A stretch of 64,000 nucleotides of DNA from Schizochytrium sp. CCTCC M209059 (Eukaryota; Sar; Bigyra; Thraustochytrida; Thraustochytriidae). The notes below the pieces were generated by a model. That model was not told the DNA's origin. It saw only the letters and a program-made list of their open reading frames with translations, and searched no databases. The DNA lies in assembly GCA_000818945.1 (NCBI GenBank), contig KN805380.1, forward strand, positions 64,191-128,190, written 5' to 3'. Positions 39,101 through 48,340 of this stretch are shown piece by piece (the first letter of the stretch is position 1; every line of letters starts with the position of its first letter). The position numbers and the translations under genes were made by a program.

Positions 39101-41926
39101 TCACCCTTGCTTTGCTGCCGGCCGAGCAAGAGCAGCGTAAGCCCCCGTCTTTTGAAGAATGCTTTCTACCTTGGCTGTCGCCTCTTCAGAAGGTTGCCTC
39201 TGCAAAAGAGTCTGTGGAAGTTGCAAAAGCAGGTGCAAGTCCGCTGCAAGACGCTTGCTGTTGGTAGGGCCGTCGACAGGACCAAAGATCGCAGAGGGCA
39301 TCCCATCGGCCTCAAGCTTGTCAATCATGTGTTCCACAATCGAAGCAACCATGTCAAGTGCGCAGGAATGGCCCCCGAGAATCTTGGTGCCCAGGTTTTT
39401 CAGGTCCGAAAGGACGTTCGCAAGGCGCTCAAAGTTCGGACTGACTGCAGCGCGATTCCCTTGGACTGCGTCGACCCGCTGGCCAGAACTGTAATTGAAC
39501 TGACTCCACTGCAACACGTCCTCGAGAAGACTGTTTGCGTTCCGTGTCACAAAAGCATCGCAAAGCATGCGCCATGGAGACTCGTCATTGTCCAACGAAC
39601 GCACGCTTGAGAGAAATTTGCGCAGTGTGCGAACGCGACGCTTAAAGAGTTTCTCAAAATTCTCCACGGCGCGCGTGCTAAGATCTGTCGAAACATAGAG
39701 AGCGTCCGCGATCATGCCCAGCAGCTGAGCGTTTGAATATGGACCGCTCATGAGAATCGTCACGCAGCGTTTCTCACGGTACGTGAGAGGTCGCTCAATC
39801 TTGGTGCAAATACCCTGATAGGATTCCCCGCGCCGCGATTGGGCCAGAATAAACTCTTCGAATTTGTCTCGTGAGCCATCGAGCTTGGCCGGCCAGGCTC
39901 CGGCAGCATGAACCAGATTGTCCAAGTAAACGCCCAGCAAGCCCACAAGGCCTTCGACAATTCGTGCCTCGAGGGTCGCGGTACGTGTCGCGTAGCTCCT
40001 CTTGTAGATTTGCTTGACGCGCTCGAGAATTGTTCCAACCACAGAATACGCCGTTTGGCCACTGGCGGTGAGCGTGAGGCCAGCCTCCTCGTTCGCAATT
40101 CGACCCTCTACACGAAGCTGCTCCGCTTGCCAAGTCTCACGACGCAGCTGCGTTCGAAGCGCCTTCTCTGCGTTGGCAAACAGTGCATTCACTGCGGAGA
40201 GGAGGGGACCACCCAGCTGCCGTGCGAGCACAAAGCTCAGTAGCACATCCTCCTTTTCTAAGCGTCTGCACAGCAGCAGACTCCAGCGCAAGCAGGTTCC
40301 CAAGCTCGTCCACTGTGCGCTGCTCAGCGATACGTGTGATCCCAGACCGCCCTTTTCGGAAGCAAAGGGAATACCTTTCATCGCCAGCGCATTGAGGTCA
40401 TCCCCAAGTAAAAGCTCTCGCGCTTCGTCGTCCACGGCTACGTCATCGTAGAGATCGAGTTCGTAAGATGTCATGCCGCCAGTACCCGCACTAGAGCTCT
40501 CCTGAAATCCTGGAATTAGAAAGCGTACAAAATTTGTGCAAAACCGTGTTGCTTCTTCGTGCGCCCAAACCACGAAAAGGGGTTGCAAGGTGTCTGGGAT
40601 CGCATTCACATCGTCGCCCTTGGCGCCATTGCTCGAGTTGGACTTGGAGCGTGCCTGCGTTTCGGCGAAAAGACTCCGAAATTCCATGCTCGTTTCCAGA
40701 ATTGCGCCAAAAACGCCCTGCGCGAGCTCGAGAATGCACTGTTCAGGTTCGGTGGCAAGCGGGCCGTAAATGACCTCGTCCGAAACCTCGCGAATAAACC
40801 GACGACGCCCTCGTAGGTAACCACGACAGGCTACAACAGGTTGACCCAGCGCGGAAATGAGCTCCACGGGATGCCTTGCAAATTGCTGCTGCTGCTGCTG
40901 TTGTTTCTGCGTCTTGGAACTCTTTCCATCGGCAAGAACCCTGCCGCCGAGACGAGGCTGGTTTCTCTCCAAAAGCTGAAGTAGCTCGTCTAAAAACCTT
41001 TCAGCCTCCTCTTCGACGATGCGGATCGCGTAGTAAAGTGCCCAGAGCTTCTCGTCCAACATATACGTGTCGACTTGCTCGCCGCTTTGCAACTTGGCCT
41101 CAAGATCACTCTGGAACTTGTCCACGTTAACCTTGCGGACACGGTTGACAAGAGCCACAGCATCCTCATAGGCCTCGCTGTGGAGCAAGAGACGAAGTTT
41201 GTCTGGCGCCTCAATGAGCCAGGCCAGAGGAAAGGAGGCATCGCTGTACAGTGATTGTACCTTCTTGAACCGCGATACCTCCAAGGATGCGGCCAGTGCC
41301 TCAATGTCGAGTCTGCGCCCTCCTTGTGCCGCGCCATTGTTGCGACCCAGGCCACTATTTGTAGCAGAGTCGTGCATTTCGTCGGCCGATGCTGAGCCTG
41401 CTACACTGGAAAGCTTGACAAGCTTACGCCTTTCCTTTTCGCGACGATGCGCAATTTCGAGACGTTTTTCTTCAAAAGTACGCAGTCGCTCGAGGTTGCT
41501 CGCTGCTACCTGAATACTCTGCAAGACAAACTCCGTCTTGCCGAGGCCGCGACGCAGCTCAGAGAGCCCAGCATCCATTTTGCGCAGGTCAGAGGCAGAC
41601 TCGATAAACTTGGGATAATGTCGAAAGACCTTGCGTTGCAAGAGATCGCTCGCTTTACCTCGTTGTTCGAGCAATTGCAGGCAAAATGTCTTGGCTTGCG
41701 CCTCCGTGTGCTGTTCGTAGAACGACCTTGTAAAAGCCTTAGCGTCGAACCCTTTCGTGCTAAACACCTCCAGCTCCGGATCCAGTTCGTCTGCAAAGTC
41801 ATCAAGACTCGACGTCACGCGTCTGCCCGCCGCGTCGCCCTTCTGCTGCGATTCTAGCTGTCCAGCGGCCGCTGTCCCCGCGGCAGGAGTCGACCTCGAG
41901 ACGGAGACCTTGGTCAGTGCCACCAT
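39101..41926 (-). CDS. EXOC8: Exocyst subunit EXO84-like protein
   Basis: A 941-residue protein of the exocyst, which tethers secretory vesicles to the plasma membrane. The N-terminal Vps51/EXO84 helical domain is visible (FDAKAFTRSFYEQ ... KVFRHYPKFIESASDLRKMDAGLSELRRGL, about residues 60-130). It is followed by a coiled coil (LRTFEEKRLEIAHRREKERRKL). The C-terminal helical region has EAYEDAVALVNRVRKV and LFVVWAHEEATRFCTNFV, as in EXO84. It is longer than human EXOC8 (725). The open frame reaches a TTG at 42031, and ATG 41926 (MVALTKVSVSRS) is the first Met. COG1 or VPS51 share the N-terminal domain and are less likely. Convergent with the BBS6-like gene (169 bp). Confidence 0.65.
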   Translation of the reverse strand: MVALTKVSVSRSTPAAGTAAAGQLESQQKGDAAGRRVTSSLDDFADELDPELEVFSTKGFDAKAFTRSFYEQHTEAQAKTFCLQLLEQRGKASDLLQRKVFRHYPKFIESASDLRKMDAGLSELRRGLGKTEFVLQSIQVAASNLERLRTFEEKRLEIAHRREKERRKLVKLSSVAGSASADEMHDSATNSGLGRNNGAAQGGRRLDIEALAASLEVSRFKKVQSLYSDASFPLAWLIEAPDKLRLLLHSEAYEDAVALVNRVRKVNVDKFQSDLEAKLQSGEQVDTYMLDEKLWALYYAIRIVEEEAERFLDELLQLLERNQPRLGGRVLADGKSSKTQKQQQQQQQFARHPVELISALGQPVVACRGYLRGRRRFIREVSDEVIYGPLATEPEQCILELAQGVFGAILETSMEFRSLFAETQARSKSNSSNGAKGDDVNAIPDTLQPLFVVWAHEEATRFCTNFVRFLIPGFQESSSAGTGGMTSYELDLYDDVAVDDEARELLLGDDLNALAMKGIPFASEKGGLGSHVSLSSAQWTSLGTCLRWSLLLCRRLEKEDVLLSFVLARQLGGPLLSAVNALFANAEKALRTQLRRETWQAEQLRVEGRIANEEAGLTLTASGQTAYSVVGTILERVKQIYKRSYATRTATLEARIVEGLVGLLGVYLDNLVHAAGAWPAKLDGSRDKFEEFILAQSRRGESYQGICTKIERPLTYREKRCVTILMSGPYSNAQLLGMIADALYVSTDLSTRAVENFEKLFKRRVRTLRKFLSSVRSLDNDESPWRMLCDAFVTRNANSLLEDVLQWSQFNYSSGQRVDAVQGNRAAVSPNFERLANVLSDLKNLGTKILGGHSCALDMVASIVEHMIDKLEADGMPSAIFGPVDGPTNSKRLAADLHLLLQLPQTLLQRQPSEEATAKVESILQKTGAYAALARPAAKQG

Positions 41927-42324
41927 CTTCTCTTTGACTACGCCCCTTTTCTCGAGAACTCCGGCTGCTCTTGAGCGCTCGCGTTCGGCGCGGGCTCTTC
42001 GCACGGGCGTCCCAGCCTCGCGCGCAGCCAAAGGCTCTTCGACGGCGTCTCAGGCGTCGAGGATTTGTCAAGACGTGGTCGCTCTTGTAGTTGTCGCTGT
42101 TGTACGTAGGAGCAAGATCATCTACGAGCCTCGCATGTCCACGAATGTAGCCCTTGCGAAACGGCACATTTGAGACGATTGTGATGGAGCGAGTAATGTT
42201 GCGCGACTTGCGCGAGCAGTAGACTCCGAGTTCTTTGAGTACTAGACCTCGGGTCTGGCTGCGGTCTATACGCTGGCAAGGACGCCCAGAAGCGGGAGGA
42301 AGCTTGTTTGGTCACGTTGGCGCC
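41927..42324. promoter_or_regulatory. Divergent promoter region of EXO84 and the first MoxR/VWA gene
   Basis: 398 bp between outward-facing ATGs, with no TATA box recognised. Open frames extend through it on both strands but lack an ATG. Confidence 0.5.
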
Positions 42325-44760
42325 ATGTTGCCCCGGGTTCCGACGCCCAAGGTCGCCTTCAGACGGCAACAGGCAAAGATGCTAGTTTGGAGAAATGCCT
42401 TACGTGTACCGTTTGCGACACGAGGACTTTCACAAAAGCGCGATACTGGAAAAGGGTTCAGGGAAAAAGGTCTTGCAGAGAGACTTCTTGCTCTCGAGGA
42501 TGTTTCCAAGGATCTGCAGACCTTGCGAGTTTCTCTCGACGAGCATGTCATTGGTCATAATGACGTTAAGGAGGCTATGCTGCTTGGCCTTCTTGCCAAA
42601 GAGCACGTCTACCTCGAAGGCCCGCCGGGCGTTGCCAAGACCATGATGTCCGAAATCATCAGCGAAAGCACCGGACTCGAGGTCTTCATGTATCAAATGC
42701 ACCGCGACACGCGTCTTGCGGAGCTCGTAGGCGATAGCGTCATTGTGCGCGACCGTGACGCGACCACCGGCGGCGAGGTCATTCGGCAGGATATTATTCC
42801 GGGCGGTATCCTTACGAGCGAAATTTGTGTTCTCGATGACATCAGTCGGGCTCCAGGCGAGGCTCTAAATGTATTGTTGCGCATCCTCAACGAGCGCAAG
42901 TTCGGTACCTCCCCTAACAAACTCCCTTTGTACTCTGCGATTGCGAGCAGTAATCCGGCCACAGATGATGCTTACTTTGCCGAACCGCTTGATCCTGCCA
43001 ACCTCGATCGCTTCACGTTGCAAGTGCGTGCGAACGGACTCGTGCAAAACAATGATTGGAAATCGGCAGAACGTGTGATCGATCTCTACGGTCTTTCGCA
43101 AGCTGACGTGGAAGACCGCAGCGTGCGTCGCATCGGCCGCGAGACGCTCGGAGAGGCATGCGACCTCGTTCCATATGTTCTATTGGGTGAGCCCCCAAAG
43201 CAAGTACTTCTCTCGCTCTTGCGGATTCTTCGTAGTCAATTTAAACTCGACGAGTCAAACTCGCTGCTTTCCGATCGCACCTTTTTGGTCAAGGCCGTGC
43301 GTGTGATGAAAGCGAACGCCGTTTTGCACGGCAGGTATCGCTGCGAGCCAAGAGATCTCTATGTGCTTCGTTACCTCACAACATTTCGTGTTCCGGAGGG
43401 TGTGCAGGACAAGATTGACGAGATCATTGATGCAGTGATTCGCGATTATGAAGAAAGCACACCACCCATCTCGCCTCCTCCACAAAATCCTGGCGACGAC
43501 TCGGGTGGACCCGACGGTGAAGCATTTCCAGACCCCAAGTCGTCCCCCGACACGGGAAGCAATGACGACACGCCAAAGGGGAGTTCACCACGTGCATCGG
43601 ATAATGCCCCACCGAGTGGTGCAGAGAGCCCCGATGAGAATGGACAGCAGGAAACGGACGAATCTGCTTCGTCGAAGCAGCACGATGTCCCTGACGATTC
43701 GAGTGGCGCCAATGACCACAATGATACGCAGGGCGAAGATGGCGAACCGCAGATGCGGACGCAGGAAAATGAGAAAAGCGGAAGCCCAGGTCAGACGCAG
43801 CGTAGGCCCGAGCGTCAGCGTTCGCTGAACATGGACCTTGGCACGCATAACATTGAGCCAATCATGCGATCTCTCCGAGGAAATATCGACCGCGGCGCGG
43901 CGAACGACCAGCTTCATTCGGGCGGAGCCCCTCGCGGGTGGAGTCCAGGGGAGCGTCTCTCATCCATATCGGACTCAGACACGACTGACCTTGCATGCTG
44001 GTTCGACATGCCATCTCCACGGCTTCCGCGCTCCCATCGTCGCACGCGAGTCGGGGCTGGCGGCCGTCTTATCATCTTGCGAGATACCTCGGCTTCGATG
44101 GAAGGTATTTGGGCCGATTGGTGCTCGCTTGTATGTTCGCGTGTCATCGATCTTGCGCGGCGCAAACGTATGCGCGTTGGGTACGCCGAATTCGACACGG
44201 ATGTCCAGGCGTTCTGGGATAATGGCAAGTTCTTTACGCGCGAGTACGGTGCGCTGATGCAGCGAGCAGGCCAGGTTACTTGCTCGGGCAAGACCAACTA
44301 CGAGGCTGCCTTTAATCTTGCCCTCGAAGAATTTGATCGTGCCGGAGGCATGGCGCGCCGCACCAATGCCGGCACGGGAGTGGGCCGTGCAAGACCTTGC
44401 GATCAGCACATACTCTTTATCACGGACGGAAAGCCAACGAGCGGGGATGTGCGTCTCCGCAATCAGGTTCAAAGCGCGATGGACGCCGGGATCGCGACTC
44501 ACACCGTCTTCATTGGGTACGAGCGCTGTCCGGAAGTCTTGGACCACATTAGCACACAAACTGGCGGGAGCCGTTTTGCCGCCTTCTTTGACATTCATTG
44601 CGCAGGCGTCAAGGTTGTCGATCGTCGGATCGTTGATGAGAACGATCGATTTTTCGACGCTGACGGCCCCGAGGCCGCCGAGATGGCGACCCTCAATCGC
44701 CTCTCGCACATCCCCGCGCTTTTTCGCCGCTACACGGAAAAGTTTTATCCGCAACCGTAA
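42325..44760 (+). CDS. MoxR-type AAA+ ATPase fused to a VWA domain, paralog 1 (mitochondrial N-terminus)
   Basis: An 811-residue single-chain fusion. The N-terminus is basic without acids (MLPRVPTPKVAFRRQ..., or from a second Met at 42379), like a mitochondrial presequence. The AAA+ module has Walker A GPPGVAKT (from residue 99), Walker B VLDD (Asp171-Asp172, Asp in place of the catalytic Glu), sensor 1 ASSNP and LDRF. An acidic, Ser/Pro-rich linker of about 150 residues follows. The VWA domain has a complete MIDAS: DTSAS from Asp587, Thr657 and Asp701 in ITDG. Bacterial MoxR and VWA proteins such as RavA and ViaA act as chaperone pairs encoded by adjacent genes. Substrates here are unknown. 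The first Met (42325) is used. Confidence 0.85.
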   Translation: MLPRVPTPKVAFRRQQAKMLVWRNALRVPFATRGLSQKRDTGKGFREKGLAERLLALEDVSKDLQTLRVSLDEHVIGHNDVKEAMLLGLLAKEHVYLEGPPGVAKTMMSEIISESTGLEVFMYQMHRDTRLAELVGDSVIVRDRDATTGGEVIRQDIIPGGILTSEICVLDDISRAPGEALNVLLRILNERKFGTSPNKLPLYSAIASSNPATDDAYFAEPLDPANLDRFTLQVRANGLVQNNDWKSAERVIDLYGLSQADVEDRSVRRIGRETLGEACDLVPYVLLGEPPKQVLLSLLRILRSQFKLDESNSLLSDRTFLVKAVRVMKANAVLHGRYRCEPRDLYVLRYLTTFRVPEGVQDKIDEIIDAVIRDYEESTPPISPPPQNPGDDSGGPDGEAFPDPKSSPDTGSNDDTPKGSSPRASDNAPPSGAESPDENGQQETDESASSKQHDVPDDSSGANDHNDTQGEDGEPQMRTQENEKSGSPGQTQRRPERQRSLNMDLGTHNIEPIMRSLRGNIDRGAANDQLHSGGAPRGWSPGERLSSISDSDTTDLACWFDMPSPRLPRSHRRTRVGAGGRLIILRDTSASMEGIWADWCSLVCSRVIDLARRKRMRVGYAEFDTDVQAFWDNGKFFTREYGALMQRAGQVTCSGKTNYEAAFNLALEEFDRAGGMARRTNAGTGVGRARPCDQHILFITDGKPTSGDVRLRNQVQSAMDAGIATHTVFIGYERCPEVLDHISTQTGGSRFAAFFDIHCAGVKVVDRRIVDENDRFFDADGPEAAEMATLNRLSHIPALFRRYTEKFYPQP

Positions 44761-44791
44761 AGCCAAATGAATTAGATTTTTAGACAAGTAT

Positions 44792-45217
44792 TCATACACC
44801 CGCCACACACACCATGGTATGGTGTAGACTATGAATGGCACCGAACATGAGAGGAATTTCGATGTCACAGACGTAGACGTCTTCATGGAAATAGTCAAGA
44901 TAGCCTTCTTCCTCTGGCTTTTTTCCGCTACCTAGTCCCAGTTTGTTGCAGCAGTCGACGAGATTTTTTTTTCCTATACAATCATCATCGCATGTAGATC
45001 GCAATTGTCAACACAAGGCAACAATTCCGTTCTTGCCGCTGCCAGCGTCTCCGCACGTCCTTTTCGCTTCTATATCACCTATAATCGATCCCCACGGCAT
45101 GGCTGGCCTCGGATACATGCGCTGCTTTTGTGGTAGTAGTACCACAAAGCGTCCGTCCGTGTGAAATTGGCGCGTTCCTGCGGCGGCTCCGAAGCCTCTT
45201 GCCGCCGCCGGAGCCAT
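44792..45217 (-). CDS. Spliced small protein with mitochondrial-type N-terminus (92 residues, unknown)
   Basis: Inferred from two frames that fit a GT-AG intron. Exon 45079-45217 and exon 44792-44931 flank a 147-bp intron (donor ATAG/GTGATA, acceptor GGACTAG/GT). The joint keeps phase (G/GT) and gives 92 residues. The start, MAPAAARGFGAAAGTRQFHT, is Arg-rich and acid-free like a presequence. Then come YPRPAMPWGS and a conserved-looking second half (EEEGYLDYFHEDVYVCDIEI ... HSLHHTMVCVAGV). Its stop lies 31 bp from the stop of the preceding MoxR/VWA gene, and its ATG is 311 bp from the next, head to head. Size and sequence suggest a respiratory-chain or inner-membrane accessory subunit, but no family is recognised. 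The donor is weaker than GTAAG. Confidence 0.5.
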
Positions 45218-45528
45218 CTTGGCGCCCCAGAACAGCAAGTCCCGCGCCCGTCCCTCGCGAGGTCGCGAGGTCGCTAGCCAAGCCTGCGGCAAGGGGGCGT
45301 CGTCCTCCTCGCGCGCGCGCGTCCGGGTTGAGTCGCGGCCTGGCTGCAGTCGAACAGCGTCATCGTCATTGGGGACGCGGTACAATACAAGCCAAGCAAG
45401 ACACCCGCGCCGACTGCGACACGACCGTCCCGAGCTTGAGGCGAGGCGAGGTGAGGCGAGAGTACGCGCGCGAAGATAAACAGAGGCGAGGACCTTGCTC
45501 GCGTCGCGAAGCACCGCCTCGAACGATC
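45218..45528. promoter_or_regulatory. Head-to-head promoter region of the 92-residue gene and the second MoxR/VWA gene
   Basis: 311 bp between outward-facing ATGs, with a CG-alternating run (CGCGCGCGCG near 45310-45320). An open plus-strand frame enters the MoxR/VWA gene from 45130 but lacks an ATG. Confidence 0.45.
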
Positions 45529-47937
45529 ATGTTCAACCGGGCCACACTCGTACTGGCGAGGGCCTCGCTGGCCTCGACGCGTAGGAAACCCGCCGCAGTG
45601 ATACTGGTGCGGCCGAACCCGGCGACGGTGATTCCCGAGGCTGCGCGAGCCTTTTCATCGCAGGATGCTGAGACCTCAAGGCAAAAAGCCTGTGGAAAAC
45701 ATCCGCAAAAGACTTGCAAGAAAGGTTCTGAAGATCAGCAGCAACAGTTCTCCCTCAAAGATGTTGCCAAAGATTTGCAAACCCTGAGGGTGTCTCTGGA
45801 CGAGCATGTCGTTGGCCATAGAGACGTTAAAGAGGCCATGCTGCTTGGCCTTCTTGCCAAAGAGCACGTCTATCTTGAAGGTCCGCCGGGCGTTGCCAAG
45901 ACCATGATGACCGAAATCATCAGCGAAAGCACCGGACTCGAGGTCTTCATGTACCAGATGCACCGCGACACGCGTCTTGCGGAGCTCGTTGGTGATAGCG
46001 TCATTGTGCGCGACAGAGACGAAGCCACGGGCGGCGAGGTCATTCGGCAGGACATCATCCCCGGCGGTATCCTTACGAGCGAAATTTGTGTTCTCGATGA
46101 CATCAGTCGGGCTCCAGGCGAAGCTTTGAATGTATTATTGCGCATCCTTAACGAGCGCAAGTTCGGCTCTTCCAAGGACAAACTCCCTTTGTACTCTGCG
46201 ATTGCGAGCAGTAATCCGGCCACGGACGATGCTTACTTTGCCGAACCGCTTGATCCAGCCAACCTCGATCGCTTCACGTTGCAAGTGCGTGCGAACGGAC
46301 TCGTTCAGGGCGACGATTGGGAATCGGCAGAACGTGTGATCGATCTCTACGGTCTTTCGCAGGCCGATGTGGAAGACCGCAGGGTGCGCCGCATCGGCCG
46401 TGAGACGCTCGAAGAGGCATGCAAACTCGTCCCATGTGTAGTATTGGGTGAACCGTCCAAGCAAGTACTACTTACCTTTCTGCGTACTCTTCGCAGCAAG
46501 TACAGGCTTGACGAGTCAAACTCGCTGCTTTCCGATCGCACCTTTTTAGTCAAGGCTGTGCGTGTGATGAAAGCCAACGCAGTTCTAGATGGCAGAGATC
46601 GTTGCATACCAAATGATCTCCGCGTGCTCCGCTTCCTCACAACATTTCGTGTTCCGGGAGATGTACAAGACAAGATGGATGAGATCATTGATATTGTACT
46701 TCGCGACTACGAGGAAAGCACGCCACCCTCGTCACCATCTCCGGCTCAGGTCCCCGGCGACGATTCGGGCGATACTTCCGATGAGAACCCGAAGTCATCT
46801 CCCGATGCAAAGAACCCGGGGGCCTCGACTAAGTCACCAACCACAAAGGAGGATCGTCCCCCATGCGAAGACCCTAGTGGCCAGAAGAAATCGGACACTA
46901 GCAACGAGGGCGGTGGCCCAGGGGCTCACAAGCTTAAACTTGAAGAACGAGCAAGCAAAGGCGCCGAGAAGTCCCAATGGCGGCCCGAACGCAAACCTGT
47001 ATTCGACGCGGGCCTCGGAACCTACAACATTGAGCCAATCATGCGATCCTTGCGTGGTAATATTGATCGCGGCGCCGCAAACGAAGAGACTCATCCGGGT
47101 GGGGCACCTCGCGGCTGGACCTCGGGAGAGCGTCTCTCATCCATGACTGATGCGGATGGCACGGACCTTGCACGGTGGTTCGATAGCCCGTCTCCGCACC
47201 TTCCTCGGTCTCAGCGCCGTACACGCATTGGTGCAGGTGGCCGTCTTGTAATTCTTCGAGACACTTCGGCCTCGATGGAGGGCATTTGGGCAGACTGGTG
47301 CTCGCTAGTGTGCTCTCGGGTTATTGAGCTTGCGCAACGCAAACACATGCGTGTTGGATATGCCGAATTCGACTCCGACGCTCGCGCCTTCGGCAACAAG
47401 GGCAAGTTCTTTACGCGCGAGTACGAGACTCTGCTTCAGCGTTCGGGTGAGGTCTCATGCTCTGGTATGACCAATTACGAAGCAGCATTTGACATGGCTC
47501 TCGAAGAGTTCAGCCGCGCAGGAATCATGAAACGGCGCGGCCAAATGACAAGCAGTGGACGCGCGAGGTCTTGTGACCAGCATATTCTTTTCATCACGGA
47601 TGGTGAACCAACTCTTGGGGACCTTTCCTTGGAGCGGCAAATTCGAGCTGCAGTAAATGCCGGCATTGCAGTGCATACCGTCTTTATTGGCTACGAGCGT
47701 TGTCCAGAGGTCCTTGATCGCATTAGCAATCAAACTGGCGGTAGTCGCTTCGCTGCCTTTTTTGACATTTCTTGTGCTGGTATCAAGGTGGTCGATCGTC
47801 GTGTGGTCGATGAAGATGAAAGATTCTTTGACATCACGGGACCCGAGGCCACAAAGATGGCCCTTCTCAACCGTCTCTCTCAGGTTCCCGAGCTTTTCCG
47901 CGGTTATGCTAAAAAGTATTATCCCCAAAACGTTTGA
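45529..47937 (+). CDS. MoxR-type AAA+ ATPase fused to a VWA domain, paralog 2 (mitochondrial presequence)
   Basis: An 802-residue paralog of the gene ending at 44760, near-identical through the AAA+ core and diverged in the linker. The presequence is clearer here: MFNRATLVLARASLASTRRK ... with a likely processing site at ARAF/SS, so mitochondrial import is well supported. Walker A GPPGVAKT begins at residue 118, Walker B is VLDD (Asp190-Asp191) and sensor 1 is ASSNP. The VWA MIDAS starts with DTSAS at Asp578, with GMTNYEAAF and ITDGEP following. Both copies share the Asp-for-Glu Walker B change, so it predates the duplication. The linker is again acidic and Ser/Pro-rich. The ATG at 45529 is the first in frame. 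Confidence 0.87.
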   Translation: MFNRATLVLARASLASTRRKPAAVILVRPNPATVIPEAARAFSSQDAETSRQKACGKHPQKTCKKGSEDQQQQFSLKDVAKDLQTLRVSLDEHVVGHRDVKEAMLLGLLAKEHVYLEGPPGVAKTMMTEIISESTGLEVFMYQMHRDTRLAELVGDSVIVRDRDEATGGEVIRQDIIPGGILTSEICVLDDISRAPGEALNVLLRILNERKFGSSKDKLPLYSAIASSNPATDDAYFAEPLDPANLDRFTLQVRANGLVQGDDWESAERVIDLYGLSQADVEDRRVRRIGRETLEEACKLVPCVVLGEPSKQVLLTFLRTLRSKYRLDESNSLLSDRTFLVKAVRVMKANAVLDGRDRCIPNDLRVLRFLTTFRVPGDVQDKMDEIIDIVLRDYEESTPPSSPSPAQVPGDDSGDTSDENPKSSPDAKNPGASTKSPTTKEDRPPCEDPSGQKKSDTSNEGGGPGAHKLKLEERASKGAEKSQWRPERKPVFDAGLGTYNIEPIMRSLRGNIDRGAANEETHPGGAPRGWTSGERLSSMTDADGTDLARWFDSPSPHLPRSQRRTRIGAGGRLVILRDTSASMEGIWADWCSLVCSRVIELAQRKHMRVGYAEFDSDARAFGNKGKFFTREYETLLQRSGEVSCSGMTNYEAAFDMALEEFSRAGIMKRRGQMTSSGRARSCDQHILFITDGEPTLGDLSLERQIRAAVNAGIAVHTVFIGYERCPEVLDRISNQTGGSRFAAFFDISCAGIKVVDRRVVDEDERFFDITGPEATKMALLNRLSQVPELFRGYAKKYYPQNV

Positions 47938-47965
47938 GCAGCACTCCGCGAGCGGTATATTCTCG

Positions 47966-48001
<36 letters not shown>

Positions 48002-48340
48002 AAGGGAAGTGAAAGTGCTTCAAAATTAAGCATGCGAAGCTAAAGGATCACCCCCTGCTGCATGCATGCAATATGGTGAGTGTGGAGGTGTACGTCTACC
48101 GTCCTCCTCATTTGCCTACGAGATTATCATGTAATTCAATGCGGGTAATCTTGACGTTCCATGAAGTCGAGGAGGCGGTCCGAACCATGTTAAGCTCACA
48201 ATTTCAGGCGAGTGATTCATGCGCACTTTGACCACCTCATAATTGCAAAAAGATAAAGTAAGGTCATTCAACTCTTGGTGAGACTAATGTTAGGATCGTT
48301 GATCTGGCGCATGTTTCTCCTTCAGCATTTTTTATCAATC
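47938..48340. other. Convergent 3' spacer between MoxR/VWA paralog 2 and CTC1
   Basis: 403 bp between opposing stop codons, containing a 33-base poly-C tract. No gene is supported. Confidence 0.6.
47967..47999. repeat. Poly-C tract, 33 bases
   Basis: Uninterrupted C run 30 bp after the MoxR/VWA stop codon. The true length is uncertain because long homopolymers are read poorly. Confidence 0.85.

Noticed and set aside
42325..47937. Bacterial contamination as the source of the MoxR/VWA genes
   Set aside because: They are flanked by EXO84, a spliced gene and CTC1, carry presequence-like N-termini and share the local codon use.
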